From contig NZ_CP101740.1 of assembly GCF_024496245.1 (NCBI RefSeq), positions 62,001-126,000 on the forward strand: 64,000 nucleotides of DNA. The letters are read 5' to 3'. Source of the stretch: Sphingomonas qomolangmaensis. Its GTDB lineage: Bacteria > Pseudomonadota > Alphaproteobacteria > Sphingomonadales > Sphingomonadaceae. Under the pieces are notes generated by a model that made no database searches, was not told the origin of the DNA, and saw nothing but the letters and a program-made list of their open reading frames with translations. Position numbers and translations under genes: made by a program. Numbering within the stretch: position 1 is the first letter of the stretch; every line of letters starts with the position of its first letter. Shown here in pieces: positions 41,222 through 50,162 of this stretch.

Positions 41222-42121
41222 TCACCGATCGCGTTCCAGCGTGAAGCGCGCGATGTCGCGCAGCAGGTCGGCTTCGTTGCCATAGGCGTGGAGATGGTCG
41301 ATCGCCTGTTCGACCAGGATGCGTGCCTGTTCGCGCGCGCGCTCGACCCCGAGCAGCGAGACGAAGGTATCCTTGCCCGCCGACCCGTCCTTGCGCAGCG
41401 CCTTGCCGACCGCTTCTTCGTCGCCCTCGACATCGAGCAGGTCGTCGGCGATCTGGAAGGCGAGCCCTACGTCGCGTGCATAGCCGCGAAGCCCGGTCCG
41501 CCCCTCGATCGGCAGCCGGCCCAGGATCGCGCCCGCCTCGACCGAGCAGGCGATCAGCGCGCCGGTCTTCATCGCCTGCAACCGGGTGACGGTAGGCAGG
41601 TCGAAGCTGGTCTTCTCGGCCTCGAGGTCCATCATCTGCCCGCCGCCCATCCCTGCGGGGCCGGCGGCGTTCGCGATGCACTGGACCAATTCGACGCGGA
41701 CGAACGGATCGCCATGCGTGCGCTCGTCGGCGAGCAGCTCGAACGCCAGCGCGTGGAGGCAATCGCCCGCCAGGATCGCGGTCGCCTCGTCGAACGCCTT
41801 GTGCACCGTCGGCTTGCCGCGGCGCATGTCGTCGTCGTCCATCGCGGGCAGATCGTCATGCACCAGGCTGTAGACGTGGATGCATTCGATCGCGGTCGCG
41901 ACGCGCGCGATGCATTCGCGATCGACGCCGAACAATTTGGCGGTGGCGAACACCAGCAGGGGGCGCAGCCTTTTGCCGCCGCCGATCGCGGCGTGGCGCA
42001 TCGCCTGGTACAGCCCCGCACGCGGATCGGCGGGGATCGGCAGCAGCTGGTCGAACTGGCGATCGATCTCGGCGGCAATGTCGCGCATCGCGTTCTGCAA
42101 TGGGATCGAGGCGTGGCGCAT
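41222..42121 (-). CDS. ispA: Farnesyl diphosphate synthase / polyprenyl synthetase
   Basis: A 299-residue enzyme that builds farnesyl diphosphate from IPP and DMAPP for undecaprenyl phosphate, quinones and carotenoids. The first aspartate-rich motif is DDLPAMDDDD and the second DDLLD. GGKRLRPLL binds IPP. The residues before the first motif (YSLVHDDL) suggest the C15 product. It lies 11 bases after xseB, the common xseB-ispA arrangement; the dxs gene that often follows is replaced here by coaD. Confidence 0.94.
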   Translation of the reverse strand: MRHASIPLQNAMRDIAAEIDRQFDQLLPIPADPRAGLYQAMRHAAIGGGKRLRPLLVFATAKLFGVDRECIARVATAIECIHVYSLVHDDLPAMDDDDMRRGKPTVHKAFDEATAILAGDCLHALAFELLADERTHGDPFVRVELVQCIANAAGPAGMGGGQMMDLEAEKTSFDLPTVTRLQAMKTGALIACSVEAGAILGRLPIEGRTGLRGYARDVGLAFQIADDLLDVEGDEEAVGKALRKDGSAGKDTFVSLLGVERAREQARILVEQAIDHLHAYGNEADLLRDIARFTLERDR

Positions 42122-42132
42122 CCCGCTCAACG

Positions 42133-42378
42133 TCAGGCGCCCGCGAACGCGGTGGTGCCCACCGGCTGGCCGCTGCCATCGAGCCGGATCGCCTCGATCC
42201 GTGCCTGCGCCGAATCGAGCCGCGCGGCGCACTGCTTCTTCAGCCGGTCGCCGCGCTCGTACAGGTCGATCGCCTCCTGCAGCGACGCGTCGCCGCTTTC
42301 GAGGCGGCTCACGATCCGCTCGAGTTCCTTCAATGCTTCCTCGAACGAAAGCTCGGCGATGCCGGGTTCCTCTGCCAT
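42133..42378 (-). CDS. xseB: Exodeoxyribonuclease VII small subunit
   Basis: An 81-residue protein with FEEALKELERIVSRLESGDASLQEAIDLYERG, the typical XseB helical hairpin, followed by LKKQCAARLDSAQARIE. Several XseB copies bind one XseA to degrade single-stranded DNA. It is the first gene of the xseB-ispA-coaD unit. xseA is not in the window. Confidence 0.95.
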   Translation of the reverse strand: MAEEPGIAELSFEEALKELERIVSRLESGDASLQEAIDLYERGDRLKKQCAARLDSAQARIEAIRLDGSGQPVGTTAFAGA

Positions 42379-42472
42379 GTGCGATGCTATGCGGCAGGTT
42401 CGGGTCGGCTTGCAACCGGGTTGCGCGCAAGTGCGGTCGCAAGCCCGATATTCCAGCGCTTGGGCGTGCCGT

Positions 42473-44164
42473 TCAAGCCTCCGCCGCGAGCTCAGCGACC
42501 AGATCCTTGCGGCTGAGCTTGCCGATCATCGTCTTGGGGAGCGCCTCGCGCACCACCACCGCGTCGAGCCGCTCGTGCTTGCCGAGCTGCGGGTTGATCC
42601 ACGCCGCGATCGCCGCGCCGGTAACGCCACTGTCCTCGACCAATGTGACATAGGCGCGCGGCACTTCGCCGCGGTAGGTGTCGGGCATGCCGATCACCAG
42701 CGCCTCGCGCACCGCGGGGTGGTGGTACAGGATCGCTTCGATCTGGCTGGGGAACACCTTGAAACCGCCGACCGCGATCATGTCCTTCAGCCGGTCGACG
42801 ATGCGGATATAGCCGTCTTCGTCGATCGTCCCCACATCGCCGGTGCGCAGCCAGCGACTGCCATCGGCGGCGTGGCAGAACGCCTCGCCATCGGCATCGG
42901 GCCTGTTCCAATAGCCGAGCATGATCTGCGGCCCCGCAACGACGATCTCGCCCGGCTCGCCATCGGGGGCGGGGCGCGAGGGATCGGCCTTGTCGACCAG
43001 CCGCACCCGCGTCGCGGGCAACGGCAGGCCGATCGTCCCCGACTTGTTCAGCCCCTCATAGGGATTGGTCGACACCACGCCCGAGCTTTCCGACAGGCCA
43101 TAGCCCTCGACCAGCTTCGCCCCCGACACTTCCTCGAACCGCGCCTTGAGCTCGGCGGGCAGCGGCGCGCCGCCCGAAATGCAGATCCGCAGCGAGCTGA
43201 GGTCGGTCTTGGTAAGGCTCGGATGCTCGAGCAGCGCGCGATACATCGTCGGCACGCCGGGCAGCGCGGTCGCGCCGGTGCGCGCGATCGCCGCCAGCGC
43301 CGCCCCTGCCTCGAAGCGGGGCAGCAGCACCATCTCGCCCCCCGCCACCACGGTGCGGTTGAGCACACAGGTGTTGGCGAACACATGGAACATCGGCAGC
43401 GCGCCCAGGATGCGATCGACCCCGATCCCGCGCTGCGGATCGACCTCGGCCACCTGCCGCGCATTGGCCGACAGATTCTGGTGGCTCAGCATCGCGCCCT
43501 TGGGGCTGCCGGTGGTGCCGCCGGTATATTGGATCAGCGCCAGATCGGTCATCGGGTCGAGCGGCGGCGTCTCGCACGCGCCCGGGTTGGCGATCAGCGC
43601 CGAGAAAGCGGTGATCCGCGAATCGTCGGGGCGCGGCGCGATCTCCTTGCGCTTGAGCATGCGGTAGAAGACCGACTTCGCGGCGGGCAACGCGCCAGCG
43701 ACCGACCCCACCACCAGCCGCTCGAGCGAACTCTGGTCGAGCACCTTCACCGCGGTCGGCAACAATGCGCTCGCCGAGATCGTGAACAGCAGCCGCGTCC
43801 CCGAATCCTCGACCTGATGCGCGAGCTCGTCGGCGGTATAGAGCGGCGAAAAATTCACCACCGTCGCGCCGAGCTTGAGGATGCCGTAATAGGCCGCGAC
43901 GTAATGCGGGACGTTGGGCAGGTACAAGCCGATCCGGTCGCCCTTGCCATAGCCCAGCGCCGCCAGCCCGCACGCGACGCGGCTCGCGCCGTCGAGCGTC
44001 TCGGCATAGCTGTAGCGCCGGCCCAGAAATTCGATCAACGGCGCGTCGCCGCGCTCGCGCGCCGATTGTTCGAACAGCGCGATCATCGTCTGCGGCGGGA
44101 ACGCGCGATCCCACGCGCCGGGGTGGTGATAGGCGGTCCGCCAGGCGGTCTCGGGATCGTTCAT
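42473..44164 (-). CDS. fadD: Long-chain fatty acid-CoA ligase
   Basis: A 563-residue adenylate-forming enzyme that activates fatty acids for beta-oxidation or membrane lipid synthesis. It has the P-loop-like YTGGTTGSPKGAMLSH, the GYGLSESSGVVSTNP motif, the YIRIVDRLKDMIAVGGFKVFPSQIE hinge and the catalytic lysine in KTMIGKLSRKDL. The linker from residue 1 to 40 is typical of FadD. Its start is upstream of a small membrane protein gene on the same strand. Fatty acid length preference cannot be read. Confidence 0.93.
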   Translation of the reverse strand: MNDPETAWRTAYHHPGAWDRAFPPQTMIALFEQSARERGDAPLIEFLGRRYSYAETLDGASRVACGLAALGYGKGDRIGLYLPNVPHYVAAYYGILKLGATVVNFSPLYTADELAHQVEDSGTRLLFTISASALLPTAVKVLDQSSLERLVVGSVAGALPAAKSVFYRMLKRKEIAPRPDDSRITAFSALIANPGACETPPLDPMTDLALIQYTGGTTGSPKGAMLSHQNLSANARQVAEVDPQRGIGVDRILGALPMFHVFANTCVLNRTVVAGGEMVLLPRFEAGAALAAIARTGATALPGVPTMYRALLEHPSLTKTDLSSLRICISGGAPLPAELKARFEEVSGAKLVEGYGLSESSGVVSTNPYEGLNKSGTIGLPLPATRVRLVDKADPSRPAPDGEPGEIVVAGPQIMLGYWNRPDADGEAFCHAADGSRWLRTGDVGTIDEDGYIRIVDRLKDMIAVGGFKVFPSQIEAILYHHPAVREALVIGMPDTYRGEVPRAYVTLVEDSGVTGAAIAAWINPQLGKHERLDAVVVREALPKTMIGKLSRKDLVAELAAEA

Positions 44165-44201
44165 TTACACAGGTGTAAGCAGCGTTTTCGGGCGGTGCAA
44201 G

Positions 44202-44399
44202 CTAGCGGGCGATCCGCTGCGTCCAGGTCACCAGCACCGATACCGCCATCAATCCGGTGTCGATCGCCGCGGCGATCTGGCGCGGGTCGCGATCGCTGGT
44301 GTCGTGCAGATTGATTCGAATGTCGGTGGTCGGATGGCGCACCGCCAGCAGCAGTACCAGCACCGCGATCAGGACCAGACCATAGGGACGACGCTGCAT
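44202..44399 (-). CDS. Small membrane protein, unknown
   Basis: A 65-residue protein with an N-terminal hydrophobic helix (YGLVLIAVLVLLLAV), a polar middle (INLHDTSDRDPRQ) and a second hydrophobic stretch (LMAVSVLVTW). It lies 37 bases upstream of fadD on the same strand and diverges from the ABC-F gene. Coding is supported by the frame's G+C pattern and the gene-sized gap, but the function is unknown. Confidence 0.5.
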   Translation of the reverse strand: MQRRPYGLVLIAVLVLLLAVRHPTTDIRINLHDTSDRDPRQIAAAIDTGLMAVSVLVTWTQRIAR

Positions 44400-44519
44400 G
44401 CCGTTCGAACTCCGACGCGACGAAGATTTGACTGGGCGCGATATATCGTAATTGCGCGGTGCTTGCCAGCGTTTCGCAAGCCGGTCGCGTTTGCGGCGAT
44501 TGCCTGCTATCGGGCGCGC

Positions 44520-46379
44520 ATGCTGAACCTGAACGCGATCACGGTGCGCCTTGGCGGGCGCCTTATCCTCGATAACGCCACCGCCGCCTTGCCCCCCGGA
44601 AGCCGCGTCGGCCTGATCGGCCGAAATGGCGCGGGCAAGTCGACGCTGGTGCGGGTGATCGCCGGTCTGCTCGAGCCCGATGGCGGCGCCGCCGAAATGC
44701 CCAAGGCCGCGCGGCTCGGCTATATCGCGCAGGAAGCCCCCTCGGGCACCGCGACGCCGTTCGAGACCGTTCTTGCCGCCGATGTCGAGCGCGCGGCGTT
44801 GCTCGAAGAGGTCGAAGAGCTCGAGGACATGGACCGCGTGGTCGAAATCCACGAGCGGCTGATCGCGATCGACGCCCACGCCGCCCCCGCGCGCGCCGCG
44901 CGGATCCTGGTCGGCCTCGGCTTCGACGAGGAAATGCAGCAGCGCCCGCTCGACAGCTTCTCGGGCGGCTGGAAGATGCGAGTCGCGCTCGCTGCCCTGC
45001 TGTTCAGCCAGCCCGATCTGCTGCTGCTCGACGAGCCATCGAACCATCTCGATCTCGAAGCCGTCATGTGGCTCGAGGATTTCCTCAAGGGCTACAAGGC
45101 GACGATCGTCGTCGTCAGCCACGAGCGCGATTTCCTCAACAACGTCGTCGATCACATCCTCCACCTGCAGGGCGGCAAGGTGACGCTGTATCCCGGCGGC
45201 TATGACGCGTTCGAAAAGCAGCGCGCCGAACGGATGGCGCAGCTCGCCGCCGCGCGCGCCAGCCAGGAGGCACAGCGCGCCAAGCTGCAGGATTATGTCG
45301 CGCGAAACTCAGCCCGCGCCTCGACCGCCAAGCAGGCACAGTCGCGGCAAAAAGCGCTCGCACGCATGGCCCCGATCGCCTCGATGGTCGACGATCCAAC
45401 GCTCAGCTTCGATTTTCCCGATCCCACCGAATTGCGACCGCCATTGGTGACGCTCGACATGGCGAGCGTCGGCTATGGCGACACGCCGATCCTGCGCAAA
45501 TTGAACCTGCGGCTTGACCCCGATGACCGGATCGCGCTGCTGGGGCGCAACGGCAACGGCAAGACCACGCTCGCGCGGCTGCTCGCGGCGCAATTGACCC
45601 CGATGGAGGGCGAGATCACCTCGTCGGGCAAGATGCGCGTCGGCTATTTCACCCAATATCAGGTCGAGGAACTCGATCCGCGCGACACCCCGATCGAGCA
45701 TATGGCGGCGCTGATGAAGGGCGCGACCCCCGGCGCGGTGCGCGGCCAGCTCGGCCGGTTCGGCTTTTCGGGCGACAAGGCGACGACGCTCGTCGGCAAG
45801 CTGTCGGGCGGCGAAAAGGCGCGGCTGGCGCTGGCGCTGATCACCCGCGACGCGCCGCACATGCTGATCCTCGACGAGCCGACCAACCATCTCGACGTCG
45901 ACGCGCGCGAGGCGCTGATCCAGGCATTGAATGCCTATCAGGGCGCGGTGGTGGTGGTCAGCCATGACCGCCACATGCTCGAAACCACCGCCGACCGGCT
46001 GGTGCTGGTCGATAACGGCACCGCGCGCGAATATGACGGCAGCCTCGACGACTATATCGCGCTGGTGCTGGGTTCGTCGGGCGAAAAGGGCTCGAAGAAG
46101 GACAAGAAGGCCGACCGCAAGGCCGCCGCCGCCGCGCGCGAGAAGGAAGCCGAACTGCGCAAGGACGCCAAGACCGCCGAAAGCGAGATCGCCAAGCTGA
46201 CCGCGGAGAAAAGCGCGCTCGACCACGCGATGTTCGCACCGGCGGATGCGCGGGCGGACCTGGCGAAACTGGCGATGAGCGACCTGATGAAACGCCGCAG
46301 CGACGTGGAGGCCAAGCTGGCCGAGGCCGAAACGCGCTGGATGGCGGCAAGCGAAGCGATCGAGGGGGTCGCGGCTTAA
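44520..46379 (+). CDS. ABC-F family ATPase (ribosome-associated)
   Basis: A 619-residue protein with two ABC ATPase domains and no membrane part. Domain 1 has Walker A GRNGAGKST, signature SFSGGWKMR and Walker B LLLLDEPSNHLD. Domain 2 has GRNGNGKTT, KLSGGEKAR and MLILDEPTNHLD. The linker between them (about 230-310, rich in Q, K and A) matches the P-site tRNA interaction motif region of ABC-F proteins. A charged C-terminal coiled coil follows from about 510. It is close to the Uup/YheS groups and probably helps stalled ribosomes. Confidence 0.93.
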   Translation: MLNLNAITVRLGGRLILDNATAALPPGSRVGLIGRNGAGKSTLVRVIAGLLEPDGGAAEMPKAARLGYIAQEAPSGTATPFETVLAADVERAALLEEVEELEDMDRVVEIHERLIAIDAHAAPARAARILVGLGFDEEMQQRPLDSFSGGWKMRVALAALLFSQPDLLLLDEPSNHLDLEAVMWLEDFLKGYKATIVVVSHERDFLNNVVDHILHLQGGKVTLYPGGYDAFEKQRAERMAQLAAARASQEAQRAKLQDYVARNSARASTAKQAQSRQKALARMAPIASMVDDPTLSFDFPDPTELRPPLVTLDMASVGYGDTPILRKLNLRLDPDDRIALLGRNGNGKTTLARLLAAQLTPMEGEITSSGKMRVGYFTQYQVEELDPRDTPIEHMAALMKGATPGAVRGQLGRFGFSGDKATTLVGKLSGGEKARLALALITRDAPHMLILDEPTNHLDVDAREALIQALNAYQGAVVVVSHDRHMLETTADRLVLVDNGTAREYDGSLDDYIALVLGSSGEKGSKKDKKADRKAAAAAREKEAELRKDAKTAESEIAKLTAEKSALDHAMFAPADARADLAKLAMSDLMKRRSDVEAKLAEAETRWMAASEAIEGVAA

Positions 46380-46434
46380 GGGGTGGGTAGCGCGATCCCG
46401 ACACCCCGCCTGTGGGGATTGAAACGGACCTAAC

Positions 46435-46525
46435 CCGTTCGTGCTGAGCTTGTCGAAGCACCGTCCTTCTTCTGCGAACGGTTCGAAAAGAAAGAACAGT
46501 GCTTCGACAAGCTCAGCACGAACGG
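46435..46525. repeat. Palindromic element with perfect 27-base arms
   Basis: The arms 46435-46461 (CCGTTCGTGCTGAGCTTGTC and on) and 46499-46525 are exact reverse complements, with a 37-base centre. This type of repeat, with CTGAGC and GTCGAA cores, is scattered in sphingomonad genomes. It lies after the ABC-F gene and before DUF1761. A second, different repeat (CCGTTCGTTTCGAGCGAAGT, 46561-46580 and on) follows and matches the one at 4255-4286. Confidence 0.8.
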
Positions 46526-46609
46526 TTTGAGGGGACGATCACCCAAATCCCATTCCCACCCGTTCGTTTCGAGCGAAGTCGAGAAACCGTCAGCGAATAG
46601 CCCGCAGCA

Positions 46610-46996
46610 TCACCCCACCGGCGCCACCAACCCGATCCCCTGCAGGATCGCCGCCTGCACCAGCATCACCACCAGCCAATGCCCGCAATCTCCCGCGATC
46701 CCGCCCGCGCGCACCCCGCGCAGCCGCAGCGTCACCACCAACGCCGGCACGACGAACCCGATCCAGATCACCACCGCGCTCCCCAGCGACATCGTCCACC
46801 GATCGGCCTGCGCCGGTGCCAAAATCAACGCCCCCGCCAGGATCGCGCAAAGCCAGAACTCGGCCACGAACGCAGCGACCAACAACCCCACGCTCCCGCC
46901 CCGCCGAGGCTGGTCGCGATACCACACCGCGCCGATCGCGAGCCCGGCAAGCGTGGCGACCAGGATCGGGACAAGGTTTTGCAGGATGTAGATCAT
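46610..46996 (-). CDS. DUF1761-like membrane protein
   Basis: A 128-residue protein with four hydrophobic helices (LVPILVATLAGLAIGAVWY, SVGLLVAAFVAEFWLCAILAGALIL, SLGSAVVIWIGFVVPALVVTL, HWLVVMLVQAAILQGIGLV). The GAVWY segment in helix one is a DUF1761 feature. Its function is unknown. It is convergent with the ABC-F gene across the palindromes and diverges from the odd membrane protein gene to its right. Confidence 0.75.
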   Translation of the reverse strand: MIYILQNLVPILVATLAGLAIGAVWYRDQPRRGGSVGLLVAAFVAEFWLCAILAGALILAPAQADRWTMSLGSAVVIWIGFVVPALVVTLRLRGVRAGGIAGDCGHWLVVMLVQAAILQGIGLVAPVG

Positions 46997-47135
46997 GGGT
47001 GGAAAGGTAGGACAGGCGGTTCGATAGCGCTACTATTTCAGCGATCGTATGCCTCTATCGCCTAGGGCCGCTAACGCCCAGTTGCGGACATTCGCGCAGC
47101 ATGAACTGCTAACGACTTTGCACTATAAGCGGCCC

Positions 47136-48149
47136 ATGGTGATCCGTCCGGAGCGTGTAACCCCGTCGTACGACCTGAGGGACTGTACATTGGCGGCTAT
47201 CGCCGGAGCCGTCGCGAACAGACTGTTGCTCAGCGTGCTCTCGTCGGGGCCGTGGGGCGGAGGTATATCCCTCGCCTTGCTTTTTTTCATGATTGGGTTT
47301 GTCGTACTTGCCGTCGCTGGCAGGCCGGCAGCACGTAAGCTTGCCGCCGAAGGTCGAGACACGGTAGCGAATGGCATCCTGCTCGGGGCCGCGGCCGGCT
47401 CGTTGACGGGCACAGTGGTCGCGGTATTAGTCGCGACTCTTTTGCTTGGCTCGCCGAGAGCGGCTCTTTCGCTCGTAATGCCGCTTTTTGGCTTAGTTGG
47501 GGTCCTGAACGGTGCTGTTGCTGGCCTCGCCTTTATCTGGCTGGGCCGGAAAGGCTCAACCAGGCGGGACCCTGCCGATGCGGGGAAACACGTCGACTTT
47601 GTCGTGGAAAAGAGATTTCGGTGGTTTTGGGCAGTTATTTTTCTCGGGCTTGGGCTGCCCATCGCAGCCCTGATACAGGTCGCGACATATACGAGTCCTA
47701 AGCCGGTCAGTTTCCCGATCGGGGGAGTTGTTTACGAATGGCCCGACGGCACCACGGTCTCGCCGCCTGAGCATCCGCGCTACTATGGAAAAGGGTATGT
47801 CAGTTATCGCTCCAGCAATCGTTATCGGGACCCCGATTCCTTTTCCATCATCTACGATGGGAACAACCAAAGCGCGCTGAACAGGGTAGGTCTTCCACAT
47901 CTGAGGATGGTCACTTTCGAAGACAGGAAGCCTGAGGATTACCTGGTTCGAACGACATCAGCGGGAAGGGTCATATGCAACCGACAGAGCATAAAGGCGG
48001 GCTTCGCCCATTCTTGCGGTATGAGTTTCGTTCACCGCCGAGCGCGCTGGCAGCTTCGTTTTAATGTCCGCCACGCAAGGAATGCCGAGCGACTGCATCG
48101 GGAAGCGCGGGCGAGATTGGAGGCGTTTCGCTATCGTCCAAAGCGGTGA
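47136..48149 (+). CDS. Atypical membrane protein of unknown function
   Basis: A 337-residue protein. The N-terminal half has about four membrane helices (LAAIAGAVANRLLLSVL, ISLALLFFMIGFVVLAVA, GAAAGSLTGTVVAVLVATLLL, LVMPLFGLVGVLNGAVAGLAF) and a fifth near residue 170. The rest is a soluble, basic and beta-like domain with NRHARNAERLHRE at the end. Its codons (TTA, AGG, ATA) and lower G+C differ from its neighbours. It starts at 47136 (MVIRPER) or possibly upstream at 47049. It is flanked by palindromes and by repeat copy B, so recent transfer is possible. No family is recognised. Confidence 0.65.
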   Translation: MVIRPERVTPSYDLRDCTLAAIAGAVANRLLLSVLSSGPWGGGISLALLFFMIGFVVLAVAGRPAARKLAAEGRDTVANGILLGAAAGSLTGTVVAVLVATLLLGSPRAALSLVMPLFGLVGVLNGAVAGLAFIWLGRKGSTRRDPADAGKHVDFVVEKRFRWFWAVIFLGLGLPIAALIQVATYTSPKPVSFPIGGVVYEWPDGTTVSPPEHPRYYGKGYVSYRSSNRYRDPDSFSIIYDGNNQSALNRVGLPHLRMVTFEDRKPEDYLVRTTSAGRVICNRQSIKAGFAHSCGMSFVHRRARWQLRFNVRHARNAERLHREARARLEAFRYRPKR

Positions 48150-48226
48150 GACGCCGTCCACTTTCCACCCACTTCAGCAATTCCGCCAGCTAGATTGGCA
48201 CGGTCACGCCGCCGCCAACCGAACCG

Positions 48227-48364
48227 CGCTGTCCTACAAGCGCGAGCTTTGGTACCCATGCCACATGAACACGTTTCGCTCATCCCCACCCGCTTCGCGT
48301 TTCGCGACGCGGAAAGGGCGAATCCGGGGGGGACGTAGTGTAGCTTTTGTAGCTTTCCGAGGCT
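48227..48364 (+). repeat. Dispersed element with conserved ends, copy B
   Basis: The second copy of the element at 35336-35470: it starts with the same GCGCTGTCCTACAAGC and ends GTAGTGTAGCTTTTGTAGCT. The middle differs apart from an ATG and local hairpins. Here the whole element is open in one frame. The 272-base gap 48150-48421 holds this element and the upstream region of the DUF962 gene. Confidence 0.65.
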
Positions 48365-48421
48365 CCGAATCGCCAAAACCGCCCATTCCCAACCACCCCG
48401 ACCTCGCATAGCCTCGCGCCC

Positions 48422-48754
48422 ATGATCCGCATCGCCACCTATGCGCTGTTCTGGCCGCATTATCTGCGCGAGCACGCCAGGCCCGAGACGCGGCGGCTGC
48501 ATTATATCGGCACCGCGCTCACGCTGGCGTTGCTTGTCGTCGCGATCGGCGCGGGCGGGTGGTGGTGGGCGGCGGTGCCGGTCGCGGGCTATGGCTTTGC
48601 CTGGTACGCCCATTTCCGCGTCGAGCGGAACCGGCCGGCGACCTTTACCCATCCCTGGTGGTCGCTGCTCAGCGACTTTCGCATGTTCTTCCTGGCGGTG
48701 GGCGGCAGGCTGGCGCCGCATCTCGAGCGCGCTGGGGTGGCAACCGGGCGTTGA
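48422..48754 (+). CDS. DUF962/Mpo1-like membrane protein
   Basis: A 110-residue integral membrane protein of the DUF962 (Mpo1-like) family. Yeast Mpo1 is a dioxygenase of phytosphingosine degradation. It has [22 protein letters not shown] and the [25 protein letters not shown] segment, whose histidines match the family's likely iron ligands. Sphingomonads contain sphingolipids, so a role in sphingoid-base or 2-hydroxy-fatty acid metabolism is conceivable, though unproven. It lies 57 bases upstream of cysK on the same strand. Confidence 0.85.
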   Translation: MIRIATYALFWPHYLREHARPETRRLHYIGTALTLALLVVAIGAGGWWWAAVPVAGYGFAWYAHFRVERNRPATFTHPWWSLLSDFRMFFLAVGGRLAPHLERAGVATGR

Positions 48755-48811
48755 CCGGCTGACAGCAGGTGTTGCTTGCCGCGCGCACCCGCAAATCCCT
48801 ATCTCTGGTCC

Positions 48812-49804
48812 ATGCAGACAACCAACGATACGCTCGCCTTGATCGGAAACACCCCGCTGGTCCGCCTCAAGGGGCCGAGCGAGGCTGCCGGGGCCGAGAT
48901 CTTCGCAAAGTGCGAATTCACCAATCCGGGCGCCAGCGTGAAGGACCGCGCGGCATTGTTCATCGTCCAGGATGCCGAGGCACGCGGATTGCTCCAGCCT
49001 GGCGGCACGATCGTCGAGGGGACTGCGGGCAATACCGGGATCGGGCTGGCGCTGGTTGCCAATGCCAAGGGCTATCGCACGATCATCGTGATGCCCGAGA
49101 CGCAGAGCCGCGAGAAGATGGACACGCTGCGCGCGCTCGGCGCCGAGCTGGTGCTGGTGCCCGCCGCGCCCTATTCGAACCCCGGCCATTTCGTCCACAC
49201 CTCGCGCCGGATCGCCGAGGAGACGCCCGGCGCGGTTTGGGCCAACCAGTTCGACAATATCGCCAACCGCCGCGCGCATATCGTCGGCACCTCGAGCGAG
49301 ATCTGGGGGCAGATGGAAGGCCGGATCGACGGCTTCACCTGCGCCGCGGGCACCGGCGGCACGATCGCCGGGGTCGGGCTGGGGCTCAAGGAGCGCGATC
49401 CCAAGGTGACGATCGCGCTCACCGATCCGCACGGCGCCGCGCTCTACGAATATTACGCCAATGGCGAATTGAAGTCCGAAGGTTCGTCGGTTGCCGAGGG
49501 GATCGGGCAGGGGCGGATCACCGCCAACCTGGAGGGCGCGCCGATCGACACCCAGTTCCGCGTGTCGGACGAAGAGGGCCTCGAATGGATGCGCCGGCTG
49601 CTCGCCGAAGAGGGGCTGTGCCTGGGGCTGTCGTCGGGGATCAACGTCGCGGGCGCGGTGCGGCTGGCGCGGCAGCTTGGCGCGGGCAGCCGGGTGGTCA
49701 CGATCCTGTGCGACACCGGCTTTCGCTATCTCTCGACGCTGTACGATCGCGATTGGCTGACCGCCAAGGGGCTGTCGGTGCCGGCCGCGCTGGCGCCGCG
49801 CTGA
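48812..49804 (+). CDS. cysK: Cysteine synthase A
   Basis: A 330-residue PLP enzyme that makes cysteine from O-acetylserine and sulphide. The PLP lysine is near K43 in NPGASVKDRAA, the substrate loop is EGTAGNTGIGLA, and the PLP phosphate loop is AAGTGGTIAGVG. It resembles the CysK/CBS family but ends without a regulatory domain. The ATG at 48812 (MQTTNDTLALIGNTPL) is the family start; an in-frame start at 48776 adds 12 residues. Confidence 0.94.
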   Translation: MQTTNDTLALIGNTPLVRLKGPSEAAGAEIFAKCEFTNPGASVKDRAALFIVQDAEARGLLQPGGTIVEGTAGNTGIGLALVANAKGYRTIIVMPETQSREKMDTLRALGAELVLVPAAPYSNPGHFVHTSRRIAEETPGAVWANQFDNIANRRAHIVGTSSEIWGQMEGRIDGFTCAAGTGGTIAGVGLGLKERDPKVTIALTDPHGAALYEYYANGELKSEGSSVAEGIGQGRITANLEGAPIDTQFRVSDEEGLEWMRRLLAEEGLCLGLSSGINVAGAVRLARQLGAGSRVVTILCDTGFRYLSTLYDRDWLTAKGLSVPAALAPR

Positions 49805-49850
49805 CACCGCGGTCGACAAGTCGCGGCGGGATGGTTACTTTCCTGGTATC

Positions 49851-50162
49851 GTGATGCCACCCACCATCGACCAGAGCCAGGCAATGCAGCGTATCCGGGT
49901 CGCGACGACCGGGCTGGCGCTGGTCGTGCTGCTGATCACGATCGCCAGCGCGATCTTCAGTTCGGTCGACCGCCAGGCGCCGGTCGAGGCGATCGGATCG
50001 TCGAAGCCCGATGTCGTCGCCAACATGACCCTGCTCGGCAACAGCGTCGCGGCGCAAGCGCCGCAGGACGAGCCGCTGGCCGAACTCGGCGTCGCGCCGA
50101 GCCGCACCTCGGGCGAGGTCGTCAACGTCGTGGTGGTCGAGCAACCTCCGGCGCCGCGTTAA
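49851..50162 (+). CDS. Small single-pass membrane protein, unknown
   Basis: A 103-residue protein with one membrane helix (TTGLALVVLLITIASAIFS, about 19-37) and a proline-, alanine- and valine-rich periplasmic or cytoplasmic tail ending VEQPPAPR. It starts at a GTG (49851) or the next ATG (49854). It lies 46 bases after cysK and before the dcw region. The function is unknown. Confidence 0.65.
   Translation: MMPPTIDQSQAMQRIRVATTGLALVVLLITIASAIFSSVDRQAPVEAIGSSKPDVVANMTLLGNSVAAQAPQDEPLAELGVAPSRTSGEVVNVVVVEQPPAPR

Noticed and set aside
41192..44314. A plus-strand open frame of 1040 codons
   Set aside because: It runs antisense to coaD, ispA, xseB and fadD, which all have clear family motifs. 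Such long shadow frames are normal in high-G+C DNA.
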